DNA from: Mesorhizobium sp. CA8
GTDB lineage: Bacteria > Pseudomonadota > Alphaproteobacteria > Rhizobiales > Rhizobiaceae
Reading direction: 5' to 3'
Assembly (NCBI RefSeq): GCF_020164955.1
Contig: NZ_JAIUHG010000001.1
Span: 1-64,000, forward strand
DNA: 64,000 nt
In this document: piece after piece, positions 35,280 through 45,074 of the stretch
Layout of the letters: every line of letters begins with the position of its first letter
Position numbering within the stretch: the first letter of the stretch is position 1
Notes under the pieces: generated by a model
The model's database searches: none
What the model was told of the DNA's origin: nothing
The model's input: the letters and a program-made list of their open reading frames with translations, nothing else
Program-made: the position numbers and the translations under genes

Positions 35280-37421
35280 ATGACCATCATTACCGCCGTC
35301 ATCGCCTGCGGCTTGCTGTCAGTTCTGTACGCCATCTGGGCGACACGTTCGGTCCTTGCGTCCGATCAGGGCAATCAGCGCATGCAGGAAATCTCCGCGG
35401 CCATCCGCGAAGGCGCGCAGGCCTATCTGGCGCGCCAATACACCACCATCGCCGTCGTCGGCATCGTCGTGCTTCTGCTTGCCTGGTGGCTGCTCTCGAT
35501 TACCTCCGCGATCGGCTTCCTGATCGGCGCCGTGCTTTCGGGCGCCGCCGGCTTCATCGGCATGCATGTCTCGGTGCGCGCCAACGTGCGGACCGCGCAG
35601 GCCGCGTCCAACAGCCTCGCCGCCGGTCTCGACATCGCCTTCAAGTCCGGCGCCATCACCGGCCTTCTGGTCGCGGGCCTGGCTCTGCTCGGCGTCTCGA
35701 TCTACTACGCCATCCTGACCGGCCCGATGGGCCTGCAGCCGAACGACCGCGTGGTCATCGATTCGCTGGTCTCGCTCGGCTTCGGCGCATCGCTGATCTC
35801 GATCTTCGCCCGTCTCGGCGGCGGCATCTTCACCAAGGGTGCGGATGTCGGCGGCGACCTCGTCGGCAAGGTCGAGGCCGGCATTCCCGAGGATGACCCA
35901 CGCAACCCCGCCACCATCGCCGACAATGTCGGCGATAATGTCGGCGACTGCGCCGGCATGGCTGCGGACCTTTTTGAAACCTATGCGGTGACCGTCGTCG
36001 CCACTATGGTTCTGGCCGCCATTTTCTTCGGCGGCACAGCCGCGCTGGGTGCGGCTATGCTCTATCCGCTCGCCATCTGCGGCGCCTGCATCCTGACCTC
36101 GATCGTCGGCACTTTCTTCGTCAAGCTTGGTTCCAACGGCTCGATTATGGGAGCGCTCTACAAGGGCCTGATCGTCACCGGTCTGCTGTCGATCATCGGT
36201 CTCGCCGCCGCCACCTCCGCCACGGTCGGCTGGGGCGAGGTCGGCACCGTCGGGGGCATCGCCGTCATCGGCAAGAACCTGTTCATCTGCGGCCTGATCG
36301 GCCTGCTGGTCACCGGTTTGATCGTGGTGATCACCGAATACTACACCGGCACCAACAAGCGTCCGGTGAACTCGATCGCCCAGGCGTCGGTGACCGGCCA
36401 CGGCACCAACGTCATCCAGGGCCTCGCGGTCTCGCTGGAATCGACGGCGCTGCCGGCCATCGTCATCGTCGGCGGCATCATCGCCACCTACCAGCTCGGC
36501 GGTCTCTTCGGCACCGCGATCGCCGTCACCACCATGCTCGGCCTTGCCGGCATGATCGTGGCGCTCGACGCTTTCGGCCCGGTCACCGACAATGCCGGCG
36601 GCATCGCCGAAATGGCCGGCCTGCCCAAGGAAGTGCGCCACTCGACCGATGCGCTCGACGCAGTAGGCAACACCACCAAGGCCGTCACCAAGGGCTATGC
36701 CATCGGCTCGGCCGGCCTTGGCGCCCTGGTGCTGTTCGCGGCCTACTCGAACGATATCCGGTTCTTTGCCGCCAATGGCGACAAATATCCCTATTTCCAG
36801 GGCATGGGCGAGATCTCCTTTGACCTCTCCAACCCGTATGTCGTCGCCGGCCTGATCTTCGGCGGCCTGATCCCCTATCTGTTCGGCGGCATCGCCATGA
36901 CCGCCGTCGGCCGCGCCGCCGGCTCCATCGTCGAGGAAGTGCGCAAGCAGTTCCGCGAGGACAAGGGCATCATGGCCGGCACCTCCAAGCCGAACTACGC
37001 GCGCGCCGTCGATATCCTGACCAGGGCGGCGATCCGAGAAATGATCATCCCGTCGCTGCTGCCGGTGCTCGCGCCGCTCGTCGTCTATTTCGGCGTGCTC
37101 CTGATCTCGGGCTCGAAGGCCTCGGCCTTCGCGGCGCTCGGCGCCTCGCTGCTCGGCGTCATCGTCAACGGTCTTTTCGTCGCCATCTCGATGACCTCCG
37201 GCGGCGGCGCCTGGGACAACGCCAAGAAGTCGTTCGAGGACGGTTTCACCGACAAGAACGGCGTCAAGCACCTGAAAGGCTCGGAGGCTCACAAGGCCTC
37301 GGTCACCGGCGACACCGTCGGCGACCCCTACAAGGACACCGCCGGTCCGGCCGTCAACCCGGCAATCAAGATCACCAACATCGTCGCGCTGCTTCTGCTC
37401 GCCGTACTCGCGCACGGCTGA
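35280..37421 (+). CDS. hppA: K+-insensitive pyrophosphate-energised proton pump
   Basis: Integral membrane pyrophosphatase of 713 residues that couples PPi hydrolysis to proton export. Sixteen hydrophobic segments are interspersed with catalytic loops: [20 protein letters not shown], the Asp-rich [21 protein letters not shown] and the late [17 protein letters not shown]. The segment [10 protein letters not shown] carries Lys where K+-dependent enzymes have Ala, placing it in the K+-independent class. I place the start at ATG 35280, preceded by GAGGAAA; the open frame runs further upstream without hydrophobic character. A strong terminator follows. Confidence 0.95.
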   Translation: MTIITAVIACGLLSVLYAIWATRSVLASDQGNQRMQEISAAIREGAQAYLARQYTTIAVVGIVVLLLAWWLLSITSAIGFLIGAVLSGAAGFIGMHVSVRANVRTAQAASNSLAAGLDIAFKSGAITGLLVAGLALLGVSIYYAILTGPMGLQPNDRVVIDSLVSLGFGASLISIFARLGGGIFTKGADVGGDLVGKVEAGIPEDDPRNPATIADNVGDNVGDCAGMAADLFETYAVTVVATMVLAAIFFGGTAALGAAMLYPLAICGACILTSIVGTFFVKLGSNGSIMGALYKGLIVTGLLSIIGLAAATSATVGWGEVGTVGGIAVIGKNLFICGLIGLLVTGLIVVITEYYTGTNKRPVNSIAQASVTGHGTNVIQGLAVSLESTALPAIVIVGGIIATYQLGGLFGTAIAVTTMLGLAGMIVALDAFGPVTDNAGGIAEMAGLPKEVRHSTDALDAVGNTTKAVTKGYAIGSAGLGALVLFAAYSNDIRFFAANGDKYPYFQGMGEISFDLSNPYVVAGLIFGGLIPYLFGGIAMTAVGRAAGSIVEEVRKQFREDKGIMAGTSKPNYARAVDILTRAAIREMIIPSLLPVLAPLVVYFGVLLISGSKASAFAALGASLLGVIVNGLFVAISMTSGGGAWDNAKKSFEDGFTDKNGVKHLKGSEAHKASVTGDTVGDPYKDTAGPAVNPAIKITNIVALLLLAVLAHG

Positions 37422-37438
37422 TTGCAGCTATTCCAGCA

Positions 37439-37475
37439 CAAAGCCCGCGGGAGCGATCCCGCGGGCTTTGTTTTT
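37439..37475 (+). terminator. Rho-independent terminator of hppA
   Basis: CAAAGCCCGCGGGA-GCGA-TCCCGCGGGCTTTG, a perfect stem, followed by TTTTT, 18 bases after the hppA stop. Confidence 0.92.
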
Positions 37476-37513
37476 CGGCGTGACGTCATGCATTCAGCGT
37501 GCCGGTGGGGCAC

Positions 37514-38503
37514 TCAGCTGACTTCGGACCTTTCGCTGCTATGACGATAGCGGGCCAGCAACGCGTCGGCGTCCGGTTCTCGCTCGGGCATTGGCGGTAA
37601 GCCGCGTGTCTGGCGCAGCATGGCAATGAACGCGCCGCGGCGATATTGGTGGCGGAAGGAACGCGCCCGCGGATGTATGCCAAACATGGCCAGAAGCCTG
37701 CGTTTAAGGTAGCGGGAGCGCTTGAGGGGAACCGGTTCCCCGGCGTTGCCGAGAATCCTGACGCGCAACGCGTCTGGCGCATTCATCGCGTCCATCAGTT
37801 CTTTCTGCTCGCGTGCCGTATCTCGCGCATAGCTGCCTTCGCGCTTGCCCGAATGCAGCATGAGCACGGTCAGATGGGGCATTGTCGCAATCACCGCACC
37901 CTTGCGCCAGGCACGGAACAGCCAGTCCTGGGAACTCTCGCAAACGCATTGGCTGGCGGGGCGCCATGGCCCAAGCCTCGGCAGCGACGTCCGCCGGATC
38001 ATTTGCGCGGAGCCGAATCCGACTGTGGTGACGGGGTCATAGAAGCCGTTCCGCCCCATCCCGAGGATCATATGCCTGGAGCCTTTGCTGGCAGACGACT
38101 CGATGACTGCACCTCGGGCGATCACTACATCGGCACCGGTGGCGTCGATCCAGCCGCACATGGACGTCAGATGGTCGGGAAACCAGAGGTCGTCATGGTT
38201 CAATATGGCGACGAAACGGCCGCGTGCTCTGGCAAAGCCGATATTGTTCGGCCCCGATTGCTCGCCGAAATTCACGGAAAGATCGATATAGGATATGCGG
38301 GCATCGCCGAAAGCAGCGACTGTGGTCGCGGTGTCCGGCCGGCACGCGTCGCCAATGACGATGGCTTCCCAGTCCTGCAGAGTCTGGCCAATGAGGCTCT
38401 TCAGGGCTTGATGCAGCACCGCCGGACGATTGTGCGTCGCTATCACGACCGAGACCAGCGGCTTGAGCCTTCCGGTTGGCGTGAGGGGGCCGGCCGGTTC
38501 CAC
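37514..38503 (-). CDS. Family 2 glycosyltransferase
   Basis: GT-A fold transferase of about 329 residues: LVSVVIATHNRPAVLHQAL at the start, the acidic nucleotide-binding strand, RGRFVAILNHDDLWFPDHL with the DxD-like HDD metal motif, and SQDWLFRAWRKGA as the acceptor-side loop. The Arg-rich C-terminus is not membrane-spanning. It probably adds a sugar to a surface polysaccharide. The start is GTG 38503, directly after the stop of the cupin gene (one base between), indicating coupling. Earlier in-frame codons run antisense-free through the upstream gene but have no protein-like content. Confidence 0.82.
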   Translation of the reverse strand: MEPAGPLTPTGRLKPLVSVVIATHNRPAVLHQALKSLIGQTLQDWEAIVIGDACRPDTATTVAAFGDARISYIDLSVNFGEQSGPNNIGFARARGRFVAILNHDDLWFPDHLTSMCGWIDATGADVVIARGAVIESSASKGSRHMILGMGRNGFYDPVTTVGFGSAQMIRRTSLPRLGPWRPASQCVCESSQDWLFRAWRKGAVIATMPHLTVLMLHSGKREGSYARDTAREQKELMDAMNAPDALRVRILGNAGEPVPLKRSRYLKRRLLAMFGIHPRARSFRHQYRRGAFIAMLRQTRGLPPMPEREPDADALLARYRHSSERSEVS

Positions 38504-38504
38504 G

Positions 38505-39050
38505 CTACACCAGCTTGTAGGGGATCTGCTCTGTGTCCGGCGGCAGGCGCCAATGGTCGGGAGCGTCATAGGCGTAAGCCTTGTCGACGAGGTTGAGCAG
38601 CAACGCCGTCTCCGGTCCGAGCGCGACCACACCGTGCCAGACGCCAGGCGGAATGGTGACGATTGCCGGTCGCAGGGCGCCGACGATCTTATGCCAGACC
38701 GTGCCAAAACTGGGCGAGGCCTTGCGTCCGTCGAAAAGCGATATTCGCACGCTGCCGGCGCAGCAGAACAGGCGATCGAGGGTCACCGCATGTGCGTGCC
38801 AGCCCGTCACCGCGCCCGGATACAGCGTGCGTTGGAAAACTTGCCCGACCGGCGACTGATCGAGAGCCCATTCCTCGCGAAAGATCTCGGTCAGGTAGCC
38901 GTTGGAAGTCGCGACGGACCTGATTTCCTTGAATGTGACGCCCTCGATCGGCGGCGCATCGATGGCGAGCCAGTCCGGCGTCACCGTCTGTTGGTCAGGC
39001 GTGCCGGTCGCCATCCAGCCCTGCGTTATAGTACGATCGTCGTTGCTCAT
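38505..39050 (-). CDS. Cupin sugar epimerase-like protein (dTDP-4-dehydrorhamnose 3,5-epimerase family)
   Basis: Single-domain cupin of 181 residues with RmlC/FdtA-like features: IFREEWALDQSPVGQVFQRT, the metal-less active-site strand GWHAHAVTLDRLFCCAGSVR with two His, and IPPGVWHGVVAL near the end. Such proteins epimerise or isomerise nucleotide-activated deoxysugars. The ATG at 39050 is preceded by a GGGGG stretch. It is followed at once by a GT2 gene, so the two probably modify and then transfer the same surface sugar. The exact substrate is unknown. Confidence 0.75.
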   Translation of the reverse strand: MSNDDRTITQGWMATGTPDQQTVTPDWLAIDAPPIEGVTFKEIRSVATSNGYLTEIFREEWALDQSPVGQVFQRTLYPGAVTGWHAHAVTLDRLFCCAGSVRISLFDGRKASPSFGTVWHKIVGALRPAIVTIPPGVWHGVVALGPETALLLNLVDKAYAYDAPDHWRLPPDTEQIPYKLV

Positions 39051-39133
39051 ATCCAGCCCCCCGGAAATCGCCAAAGCGTCATACGTGGCTATGCGGGCAT
39101 AGGCAAGCGCAGTCGGCCGGTCGCCGGCAGGCA

Positions 39134-39163
39134 ACGAAAGACCGTCGATCGAGGGTCTTTCGT
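39134..39163 (-). terminator. Terminator hairpin between bamE and the epimerase gene
   Basis: ACGAAAGACC-GTCGATCGAG-GGTCTTTCGT. The stem is perfect but the T run is short on both strands, so it may be a weak or Rho-assisted terminator for bamE (minus strand). Confidence 0.5.
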
Positions 39164-39189
39164 TCAGTCAGGTTGCCGGGCGAACGAAC

Positions 39190-39714
39190 TCAGGGCGTGC
39201 CGCCGCCACCGCCGCCGGGGATGCCGGGCGCCAGCTTGCTGGCGCCGTTGATGATCTGGCTGAGGAAGTTCTGGTCCTTGCCGCCGGTCGGCGTGGTCCT
39301 CGAGATGAAGTCGAAGACCTTGCCGTCCTTGAGACCGTAATTGGCGATCTGGGTGACACGGCCGTCGGCGCCGAAATAGACCGCCAGCACATGCTGGTCG
39401 ACGATGTGGGGATTGTCGAAGGCGACGTAGCGCTTGCGCGTTTGCGAAATGTAGTAAAAGGCCTCGTTATCGAAGGTCGCCGTCGTCGACGGCGTGCCCA
39501 GCGCCAAAAGCACCTGCTCGCGGCTCGACCCGACCGGCACCGAATCGATCGCCTGCTGGTCGATGACGTAGCCTTTCGTCAGCGTCTCGCTTGGATGGAG
39601 ATCGCCGAACATCTTGGACGAATTGCAGGCGGAAAGCGCTGATACCACGACCAGCAGCGAGGCCACGCCCATCGGGGCGGGCGCAAAGAACGACTTGAAT
39701 TTCAGCGCACCCAA
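39190..39714 (-). CDS. bamE: Outer membrane protein assembly factor BamE (SmpA/OmlA)
   Basis: Lipoprotein of the BAM complex that assists outer-membrane protein insertion. The signal segment ends with the lipobox LSAC, then the BamE domain follows: HPSETLTKGYVIDQQAIDSV, the conserved VPVGSSREQVLLALGTPS and FYYISQTRKRYVAF. A Gly/Pro tail extends beyond the domain (PGGGGGGTP). The start is unclear: three TTG codons at 39714-39720 follow GGAGAA, whereas ATG 39672 has no ribosome binding site; I use TTG 39714. It is divergent from the bc1 chaperone gene. Confidence 0.88.
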   Translation of the reverse strand: MGALKFKSFFAPAPMGVASLLVVVSALSACNSSKMFGDLHPSETLTKGYVIDQQAIDSVPVGSSREQVLLALGTPSTTATFDNEAFYYISQTRKRYVAFDNPHIVDQHVLAVYFGADGRVTQIANYGLKDGKVFDFISRTTPTGGKDQNFLSQIINGASKLAPGIPGGGGGGTP

Positions 39715-39831
39715 CAACAATTCTCCATCACATCCCCGCAACTTGCGCTGGGCCGCAAAACCGGTAAACCAGCTTCGATGCCGATGCAACAAGGCCAAAT
39801 TAAACAACAGGTCCCCGGGAGACCGCCCTCA

Positions 39832-40374
39832 ATGTTCCAGCGCCTTTTTGGCCGCGAACGCAATGCCAACCGCGCTATCACCGACGCGCTCTACGCACAA
39901 ATCGTGGCGGCGGCGCGGCAAACCGTTCTTTATTCCGACTGGAATGTGCCGGATACGCCGCTCGGCCGCTTCGAAATGCTGTCGCTGCATATGTATCTCG
40001 TCCAGCATCGGCTGCATGGCGAGCAAGGTGTGGCCGCCGAGGTCGCGCAAGTACTGATCGACGAATTCTTCCTCGATGTCGAGCATTCGCTGCGCGAACT
40101 CGGCATCAGCGATGTCGGCGTGCCCAAACGCATGAAGAAGCTGGCAAAGATGTTTTACGGCCGCACGGCCGCTTATGACGACGCGCTCAGGCAGGACGAT
40201 CGGGTGGCCCTTGCGGCGGCGCTCGCTCGCAACGTCAGGCCGGACGCCGGTTCCTGGCCGCAGGCGCCGCTGCTGGCGGACTATGTGTGCGAGGCCTCGC
40301 AGAAGCTTGCCGCGCAGCCGACCGAATCGATCACAGCCGGCATTGCCGCGTTCCCGGCCGCCGGCGTCGCGTGA
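39832..40374 (+). CDS. Ubiquinol-cytochrome c chaperone family protein
   Basis: Protein of 180 residues with the Cbp3/UQCC1 domain, thought to assist assembly of cytochrome b into the bc1 complex. Seen are FQRLFGRERNANRAITDALY at the start, the central FEMLSLHMYLVQHRL and the DEFFLDVEHSLRELGISDVG motif followed by VPKRMKKLAKMFYGR. ATG 39832 has GGGAGA upstream; an in-frame ATG at 39784 is less likely. It forms a short operon with the DUF177 gene 11 bases downstream, an arrangement common in Alphaproteobacteria. Confidence 0.9.
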   Translation: MFQRLFGRERNANRAITDALYAQIVAAARQTVLYSDWNVPDTPLGRFEMLSLHMYLVQHRLHGEQGVAAEVAQVLIDEFFLDVEHSLRELGISDVGVPKRMKKLAKMFYGRTAAYDDALRQDDRVALAAALARNVRPDAGSWPQAPLLADYVCEASQKLAAQPTESITAGIAAFPAAGVA

Positions 40375-40385
40375 AGGAGGCCGTG

Positions 40386-40940
40386 ATGAAAGACGCCGAA
40401 TTGCGCAGCCCGGTATCGTTTGTCGCCAATGTCGCGCGGCTGCCGCAAAGGGGCTTGCCTGTCCTAGTCGAGGCCGATGAGCGCCAGCGTGAAGCGCTTG
40501 CCGCCGAATACGACCTGCTTTCGGTTGAAAGCTATCGCGCCGAATTGCTCGTGGCCTCCTGGAAGCGCAATGGCGTCAAGGTCACCGGTCGCGTCGAGGC
40601 CGACATCACGCAAGCCTGCATCGTCACCCTGGATCCGGTGACCGCGCATATCGACGAGCCTGTCGAGGCGCTGTTTCTGCCCGAGCAGTCGAAACTTGGG
40701 CGCGAGGGTTTCGAAGTCGGAGGCGAGATCATCCTCGACGCCGACGGACCGGACAGTCCGGAGACATTTTCCGGCGACACCATCGACGTCGGCGCGCTGG
40801 CCGAACAGTTTTTCGGCTTGGCGATCGACCCTTATCCGCGCAAGTCTGGAGCCTCGCTGGACGCCGCCGGTGGCGACCAGGCTGAGGAAAGCGAATTCCA
40901 GAAAAAGCTGCGTTCGCTGCTTGGAAAATCCTCAGAGTGA
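40386..40940 (+). CDS. DUF177 (YceD-like) protein
   Basis: Protein of 184 residues of the DUF177 family, which in plants and bacteria is linked to 23S rRNA accumulation and usually lies near rpmF-plsX-fabH. Seen features are VEADITQACIVTLDPVTAHI with the single conserved Cys, EPVEALFLPE, and the acidic DVGALAEQFFGLAIDPYPRK segment. ATG 40386 has AAGGAGG just upstream. No rpmF follows here; plsX begins 124 bases downstream. Confidence 0.9.
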   Translation: MKDAELRSPVSFVANVARLPQRGLPVLVEADERQREALAAEYDLLSVESYRAELLVASWKRNGVKVTGRVEADITQACIVTLDPVTAHIDEPVEALFLPEQSKLGREGFEVGGEIILDADGPDSPETFSGDTIDVGALAEQFFGLAIDPYPRKSGASLDAAGGDQAEESEFQKKLRSLLGKSSE

Positions 40941-41064
40941 CCCGGCTTTTGGAAAAGTTGGTTGTGCGCAGGCGCAAAACCGCTATTTTCGCCGAACCTT
41001 CGCGAGCCCCCTTACCTTGGCAGGCGTCCGATGCAAGCCAGGCAAACCGTGAGAAAAATACTAC

Positions 41065-42135
41065 GTGATCAGGATTTCCATCGATGCCATGGGCGGCGAT
41101 CACGGACCGAGCGTGATCATCCCGGCTCTGATGACCGTCGCCATCCGCCGTCCTGACATCCGCTTCGTCATCTACGGCCGCGAAGACGTGGTGCGACCCG
41201 AGCTCGCCAAGTTTCCGAAACTGGGCGAGGTGAGCGAGTTCGTCCATTGCGAGGTCGCCGTGCGCATGGACGACAAGCCGAGCCAAGCCTTGCGCCACGG
41301 CCGCTGGAAGTCGTCGATGTGGAAGGCCGTCGAGGCGGTCAAGAACGGCGGCGCGCAGGCCTGCATCTCGGCCGGCAACACCGGCGCGCTGATGGCGATG
41401 TCGAAATTCTGCCTGCGCACCATGGCCACCATCGACCGCCCTGCGATCGCGGCGCTCTGGCCCACGACGCGCGGCGAAAGCGTCGTGCTCGATGTCGGCG
41501 CCACCATCGGCGCCGATGCGCATCAGCTTATCGATTTCGCCATTCTGGGCACCGGCATGGCGCGCTCGGTGTTCGGCATCGAACGCCCGAGCGTCGGCCT
41601 GCTTAATGTCGGCGTCGAGGAGATCAAGGGCCAGGAAGAAGTCAAGGAAGCCGGCCGCATGCTGCGCGAGGCCAACATGGCCTCGATGAATTATCGTGGC
41701 TTCGTCGAGGGCGACGACATCGGCAAGGGCACGGTCGACGTGGTGGTCACCGAAGGCTTTGCCGGCAACATCGCGCTCAAGACGGCCGAGGGCACCGCAA
41801 GGCAGATCGCCGGTTATCTGCGCGCCGCCATGAGCCGCACGCTCATGGCCAAGATCGGCTATGTCTTTGCCAAAGGCGCCTTCGACAGGCTGCGCGAAAA
41901 GATGGATGTCGGTCGCTCCAATGGCGGCGTCTTCTTGGGATTGAACGGTATCGTGGTGAAGAGCCATGGCGGCGCCGATTCGGATGGCTTCGCGGCTGCC
42001 ATCGAGCTCGGCTACGATATGGTGCGCAACAATCTGCTTGACCGGATCGAGGCCGACCTCGATCTGTTCCATGCGCGCAACCCGACTGCGCAGGCAAACA
42101 GGAAATCCGGCGTCGTCGCCGACGCCGAGGAATAG
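41065..42135 (+). CDS. plsX: Phosphate acyltransferase PlsX
   Basis: Peripheral membrane enzyme that makes acyl-phosphate from acyl-ACP for phospholipid synthesis. 356 residues start with the family motif [18 protein letters not shown]; later [18 protein letters not shown] and the C-terminal [20 protein letters not shown] are intact. The start is GTG 41065. It is followed after 9 bases by fabH, the conserved order in Rhizobiales. Confidence 0.95.
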   Translation: MIRISIDAMGGDHGPSVIIPALMTVAIRRPDIRFVIYGREDVVRPELAKFPKLGEVSEFVHCEVAVRMDDKPSQALRHGRWKSSMWKAVEAVKNGGAQACISAGNTGALMAMSKFCLRTMATIDRPAIAALWPTTRGESVVLDVGATIGADAHQLIDFAILGTGMARSVFGIERPSVGLLNVGVEEIKGQEEVKEAGRMLREANMASMNYRGFVEGDDIGKGTVDVVVTEGFAGNIALKTAEGTARQIAGYLRAAMSRTLMAKIGYVFAKGAFDRLREKMDVGRSNGGVFLGLNGIVVKSHGGADSDGFAAAIELGYDMVRNNLLDRIEADLDLFHARNPTAQANRKSGVVADAEE

Positions 42136-42144
42136 GAAAGAGCC

Positions 42145-43116
42145 TTGATCAGATCAGTCGTGCGCGGCAACGGTGCCGCGCTGCCCCGCCGCATCATGAA
42201 GAATGCCGACTTCGAAGGCATGGTTGAGACCTCCGACGAGTGGATCGTCCAGCGCACCGGCATTCGCCAGCGCCACGTCGCGGCCGACGACGAGACGACA
42301 GCCTCGCTCGGAGAGGCGGCGGCGCGCGCCGCGCTCGACAGCGCCGGCATGACGCCCGCCGACATCGACCTCATCATCCTGGCGACCTCGACGCCCAACA
42401 ACACGTTCCCGGCGACGGCTGTCGAAATCCAGAACCGGCTCGGCATGCATCACGGCTTTGCCTTCGACATGCAGGCCGTGTGCTCGGGCTTCGTCTACGC
42501 CGTTGCCACCGCCGATCTTTATATCCGTGGCGGCCTGGCCAAACGCGTCCTGGTGATCGGCTCGGAAACATTTTCGCGCATCCTCGACTGGAGCGACCGC
42601 TCGACCTGCGTGCTGTTCGGCGATGGCGCCGGCGCGCTGGTACTCGAAGCGGAAGACGGCGCCGGCGCGATCACCGATCGCGGCGTTTTGGCGGCGAGTC
42701 TGCGCTCGGACGGCGTGCACAAGGACAAGCTCTTCGTCGACGGCGGCCCTTCGACCACGGGAACCGTCGGTCATCTCAGGATGGAAGGCCGTGAAGTGTT
42801 CAAGCATGCCGTCGGCATGATCACCGATGTCATCGAGGCGACCTTTGGCGAGGCCGGCATAACGGCCGAGGACCTCGACTGGTTCGTGCCGCATCAGGCC
42901 AATAAACGGATTATTGACGCTTCCGCCAAGAAGCTCGGGATTGCCGAAGAGAAAGTGGTGGTCACCGTCGATTTGCACGGTAACACCTCGGCTGCCTCGG
43001 TGCCGCTCGCACTCTCGGTGGCCGTCGCCGACGGCCGCATCAAGAAGGGCGACCTCGTGCTTCTCGAGGCGATGGGTGGAGGCTTCACCTGGGGCGCGGT
43101 ACTGCTCCGCTGGTAA
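42145..43116 (+). CDS. fabH: Beta-ketoacyl-ACP synthase III
   Basis: Initiates fatty acid synthesis by condensing acetyl-CoA with malonyl-ACP. 323 residues with the complete catalytic triad: Cys113 in [15 protein letters not shown], His in [12 protein letters not shown] and Asn in [15 protein letters not shown]. The start is TTG 42145, with AGGAAAG upstream; the N-terminus [15 protein letters not shown] is conserved. It is cotranscribed with plsX. Confidence 0.95.
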   Translation: MIRSVVRGNGAALPRRIMKNADFEGMVETSDEWIVQRTGIRQRHVAADDETTASLGEAAARAALDSAGMTPADIDLIILATSTPNNTFPATAVEIQNRLGMHHGFAFDMQAVCSGFVYAVATADLYIRGGLAKRVLVIGSETFSRILDWSDRSTCVLFGDGAGALVLEAEDGAGAITDRGVLAASLRSDGVHKDKLFVDGGPSTTGTVGHLRMEGREVFKHAVGMITDVIEATFGEAGITAEDLDWFVPHQANKRIIDASAKKLGIAEEKVVVTVDLHGNTSAASVPLALSVAVADGRIKKGDLVLLEAMGGGFTWGAVLLRW

Positions 43117-43219
43117 GTGCCGAACTCGCCGGTTCGGTTCTTGACCTTGCCGGATCAATTACTTAGGCTCTGCCTTTGCCTGTATCGATTTACGTTTTGC
43201 GAGCAGATGGGACGGTCGC

Positions 43220-43543
43220 ATGGGGGGAAAGACACTTACGCGTGCCGACCTAGCTGAGGCCGTTTACCGGAAGGTCGGCTTGTCGCGAACTGAATCGGCG
43301 GAGCTCGTCGAGGCCGTCCTGGATGAGATCTGCGAAGCCATCGTCCGCGGCGAGACGGTGAAGCTGTCTTCCTTCGCCACCTTCCACGTCCGTTCCAAGA
43401 ACGAGCGTATCGGCCGCAACCCCAAGACGGGCGAGGAAGTACCCATCCTGCCGCGCCGGGTGATGACGTTCAAATCGTCGAATGTGCTCAAGAACCGGAT
43501 CCTGCGTTCGCACCAGAACAGCAAGGGTAAGGGCGGCAAATAA
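43220..43543 (+). CDS. ihfA: Integration host factor subunit alpha
   Basis: DNA-bending protein of 107 residues from the HU/IHF family: [20 protein letters not shown] at the start, [20 protein letters not shown] with the beta-arm base, and [21 protein letters not shown] with the intercalating Pro. The length, longer by a short basic tail ([10 protein letters not shown]), is typical of alphaproteobacterial IHF-alpha. It lies between fabH and a MerR regulator, the conserved neighbourhood. Confidence 0.93.
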   Translation: MGGKTLTRADLAEAVYRKVGLSRTESAELVEAVLDEICEAIVRGETVKLSSFATFHVRSKNERIGRNPKTGEEVPILPRRVMTFKSSNVLKNRILRSHQNSKGKGGK

Positions 43544-43674
43544 TTTGCTGGCGAATACGGTTGAAAACTGCCGGCGGTTTTGAAGCCGGGCTTGAATATC
43601 GTTCCATAAATCGCTGAAATAAGGCGCGATTCGGCATCATGCCCGGATCGTGGTCCAGTGTGGAGGATTGGCCC

Positions 43675-44214
43675 ATGGACAAGAGCCCCGATGCTTTCCG
43701 CACCATCAGCGAAGTCGCGGAAGACCTCGATCTGCCGCAGCACGTGCTGCGTTTCTGGGAGACGCGCTTCACCCAGATCAAGCCGATGAAGCGCGGTGGC
43801 GGCCGGCGCTACTACCGGCCGCAAGACGTCGAGCTGATCAAGGGCATTAGGCATATGCTCTACGATCAGGGCTATACGATCAAAGGCGTGCAGAAGCTGT
43901 TGCGCGAGAACGGCAACCATTTTCTGGTCGCGATCGGCAGTGGCGACATGGCCGCCGTGGAGGCGATCGCCCAGCGCCGCCAGGCCGAGCAGGTGCCGCT
44001 GACTGCGGCCGCGCAGCCGCGCGGCGACGACGACGCGCTGGTCGGCCAGCCGAAGGTGAAGCCCAGCCGCCGTTTCTTCGGCCTCGGCAAGAGCGACGAC
44101 GAAGGTCCGGTTCAACCCGACTCTTCGAAATTGTCGCGTGACAATCGCGCCTTGCTGCAGGAGGCGCTGTTCGATCTTCTGGAATGCAAGCGCCTGCTCG
44201 ACCAGGTTCGTTGA
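43675..44214 (+). CDS. MerR-family transcriptional regulator
   Basis: Regulator of 179 residues with an N-terminal MerR helix-turn-helix ([20 protein letters not shown], then [15 protein letters not shown]). The effector part lacks cysteine metal sites and ends in a helix [19 protein letters not shown]. It is the MerR gene found after ihfA in most alphaproteobacteria; its target is unknown. ATG 43675 is supported by GGAGGATT; ATG 43639 is too far upstream. Confidence 0.9.
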   Translation: MDKSPDAFRTISEVAEDLDLPQHVLRFWETRFTQIKPMKRGGGRRYYRPQDVELIKGIRHMLYDQGYTIKGVQKLLRENGNHFLVAIGSGDMAAVEAIAQRRQAEQVPLTAAAQPRGDDDALVGQPKVKPSRRFFGLGKSDDEGPVQPDSSKLSRDNRALLQEALFDLLECKRLLDQVR

Positions 44215-44308
44215 ACGGGTCGTCATCGACTTGACGCCGCGCGGTCGGCCCGCAGGAACTGGCTCGCCGTCCGTGCGTTAGGCCTTCTCGAAGAGAAGGA
44301 CAACAGGC

Positions 44309-44611
44309 ATGGCATCGTTCTCGGACCTCTCCGACGTTGATATCGACAAGCAGGTCGCGGCGCTTTCGCGGCAATTGCACGATCTCAAGAAAGTTTTGGC
44401 CAGGCGCGGAGACGCCTATTACGAGGATAGCCGCGAGGCGGCGTCCGACTATTATTCGCAACTTGCCGAACGCCTCCAAGAGGCGTTGCCGGCAATAAGG
44501 CGCAGGGGCAGGGCGATCGAGCGTACGGCGCGCGACCATCCGGCGACGGCTGCCGCCGTTGGCCTCGTCGTGGCCGGGCTGCTTGCCGGCCTTTTGATCA
44601 GCCGGCGCTGA
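44309..44611 (+). CDS. ElaB/YqjD/DUF883-like membrane-anchored protein
   Basis: Protein of 100 residues. The first 70 form amphipathic helices rich in charged residues (DKQVAALSRQLHDLKKVLAR), followed by a single C-terminal membrane helix (AAAVGLVVAGLLAGLLISRR) ending in Arg-Arg. This is the layout of the ElaB/YqjD group that anchors ribosomes to the membrane in stationary phase. The role in this organism is inferred only from this architecture. ATG 44309 is preceded by GAAGAGAAGGA. A terminator follows. Confidence 0.72.
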   Translation: MASFSDLSDVDIDKQVAALSRQLHDLKKVLARRGDAYYEDSREAASDYYSQLAERLQEALPAIRRRGRAIERTARDHPATAAAVGLVVAGLLAGLLISRR

Positions 44612-44633
44612 TCGATCGGCGGGATTTGAAACA

Positions 44634-44664
44634 GAAATGGCGGCCGTCTCGACAGCCGCCATTT
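44634..44664 (+). terminator. Rho-independent terminator after the DUF883-like gene
   Basis: AAATGGCGGC-CGTCTCGACA-GCCGCCATTT, a perfect 10-base-pair stem, 23 bases after the stop. The T run is short (TTTCC). Confidence 0.7.
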
Positions 44665-45074
44665 CCATGCCACATGGCTACAGGCGATCAGTTCGCAAGC
44701 TTGAGCCGGCTCTTCGGATCGACCTTCAGCGCCATAGCATAGAAGCGGCTCACTCGGCCGCCAGCTTGTCGGTCAGCGTCACGAACCGCGGTCCACGATC
44801 TTCCGCCATAACATCGTTCTTTATAGAGCGCGTCAGGGCGGTGGGGTTTGGCAGATAGCAGAGCTTCAGGGCGAAGCGGCAACGAGGGCCGGATGGCGAA
44901 GTGTCAAGCCACCGCTGGCACTAGCGGTCTCTGGCCGGCAGATCAGCGCAGGCGTCATCACCTACATTCCGAAGCGCGGTTCGACATGATCGGCGCTTAA
45001 GGGGAAGATCCGATGGGAAGGCCGGTCCGCTTTGGCGGCGAAGGCCTGCCTTCCCATCGGCAAAAAGCGAAGGA
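44665..45074. other. Intergenic region with a possible gene remnant
   Basis: 410 bases. On the minus strand a short frame ending at 44688 encodes SRFYAMALKVDPKSRLKLAN, and directly upstream of it another reads MAEDRGPRFVTLTDKLAAE with overlapping TGA/GTG. Both look protein-like but are too short to name; they may be the tail of a decayed gene. A long inverted repeat CCGATGGGAAGGC...GCCTTCCCATCGG spans 45010-45060, just after the His-rich gene's stop. Confidence 0.4.

Noticed and set aside
35319..37415. A 698-codon open frame on the minus strand opposite hppA
   Set aside because: It is fully antisense to a canonical membrane pyrophosphatase, is composed of low-complexity Asp/Gly/Arg/His stretches and has no start signal. 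High GC leaves long antisense frames open.
45010..45060. Long inverted repeat CCGATGGGAAGGC...GCCTTCCCATCGG as a terminator of the His-rich gene
   Set aside because: On the gene's strand the T-rich tract lies before rather than after the hairpin, and the loop is long.
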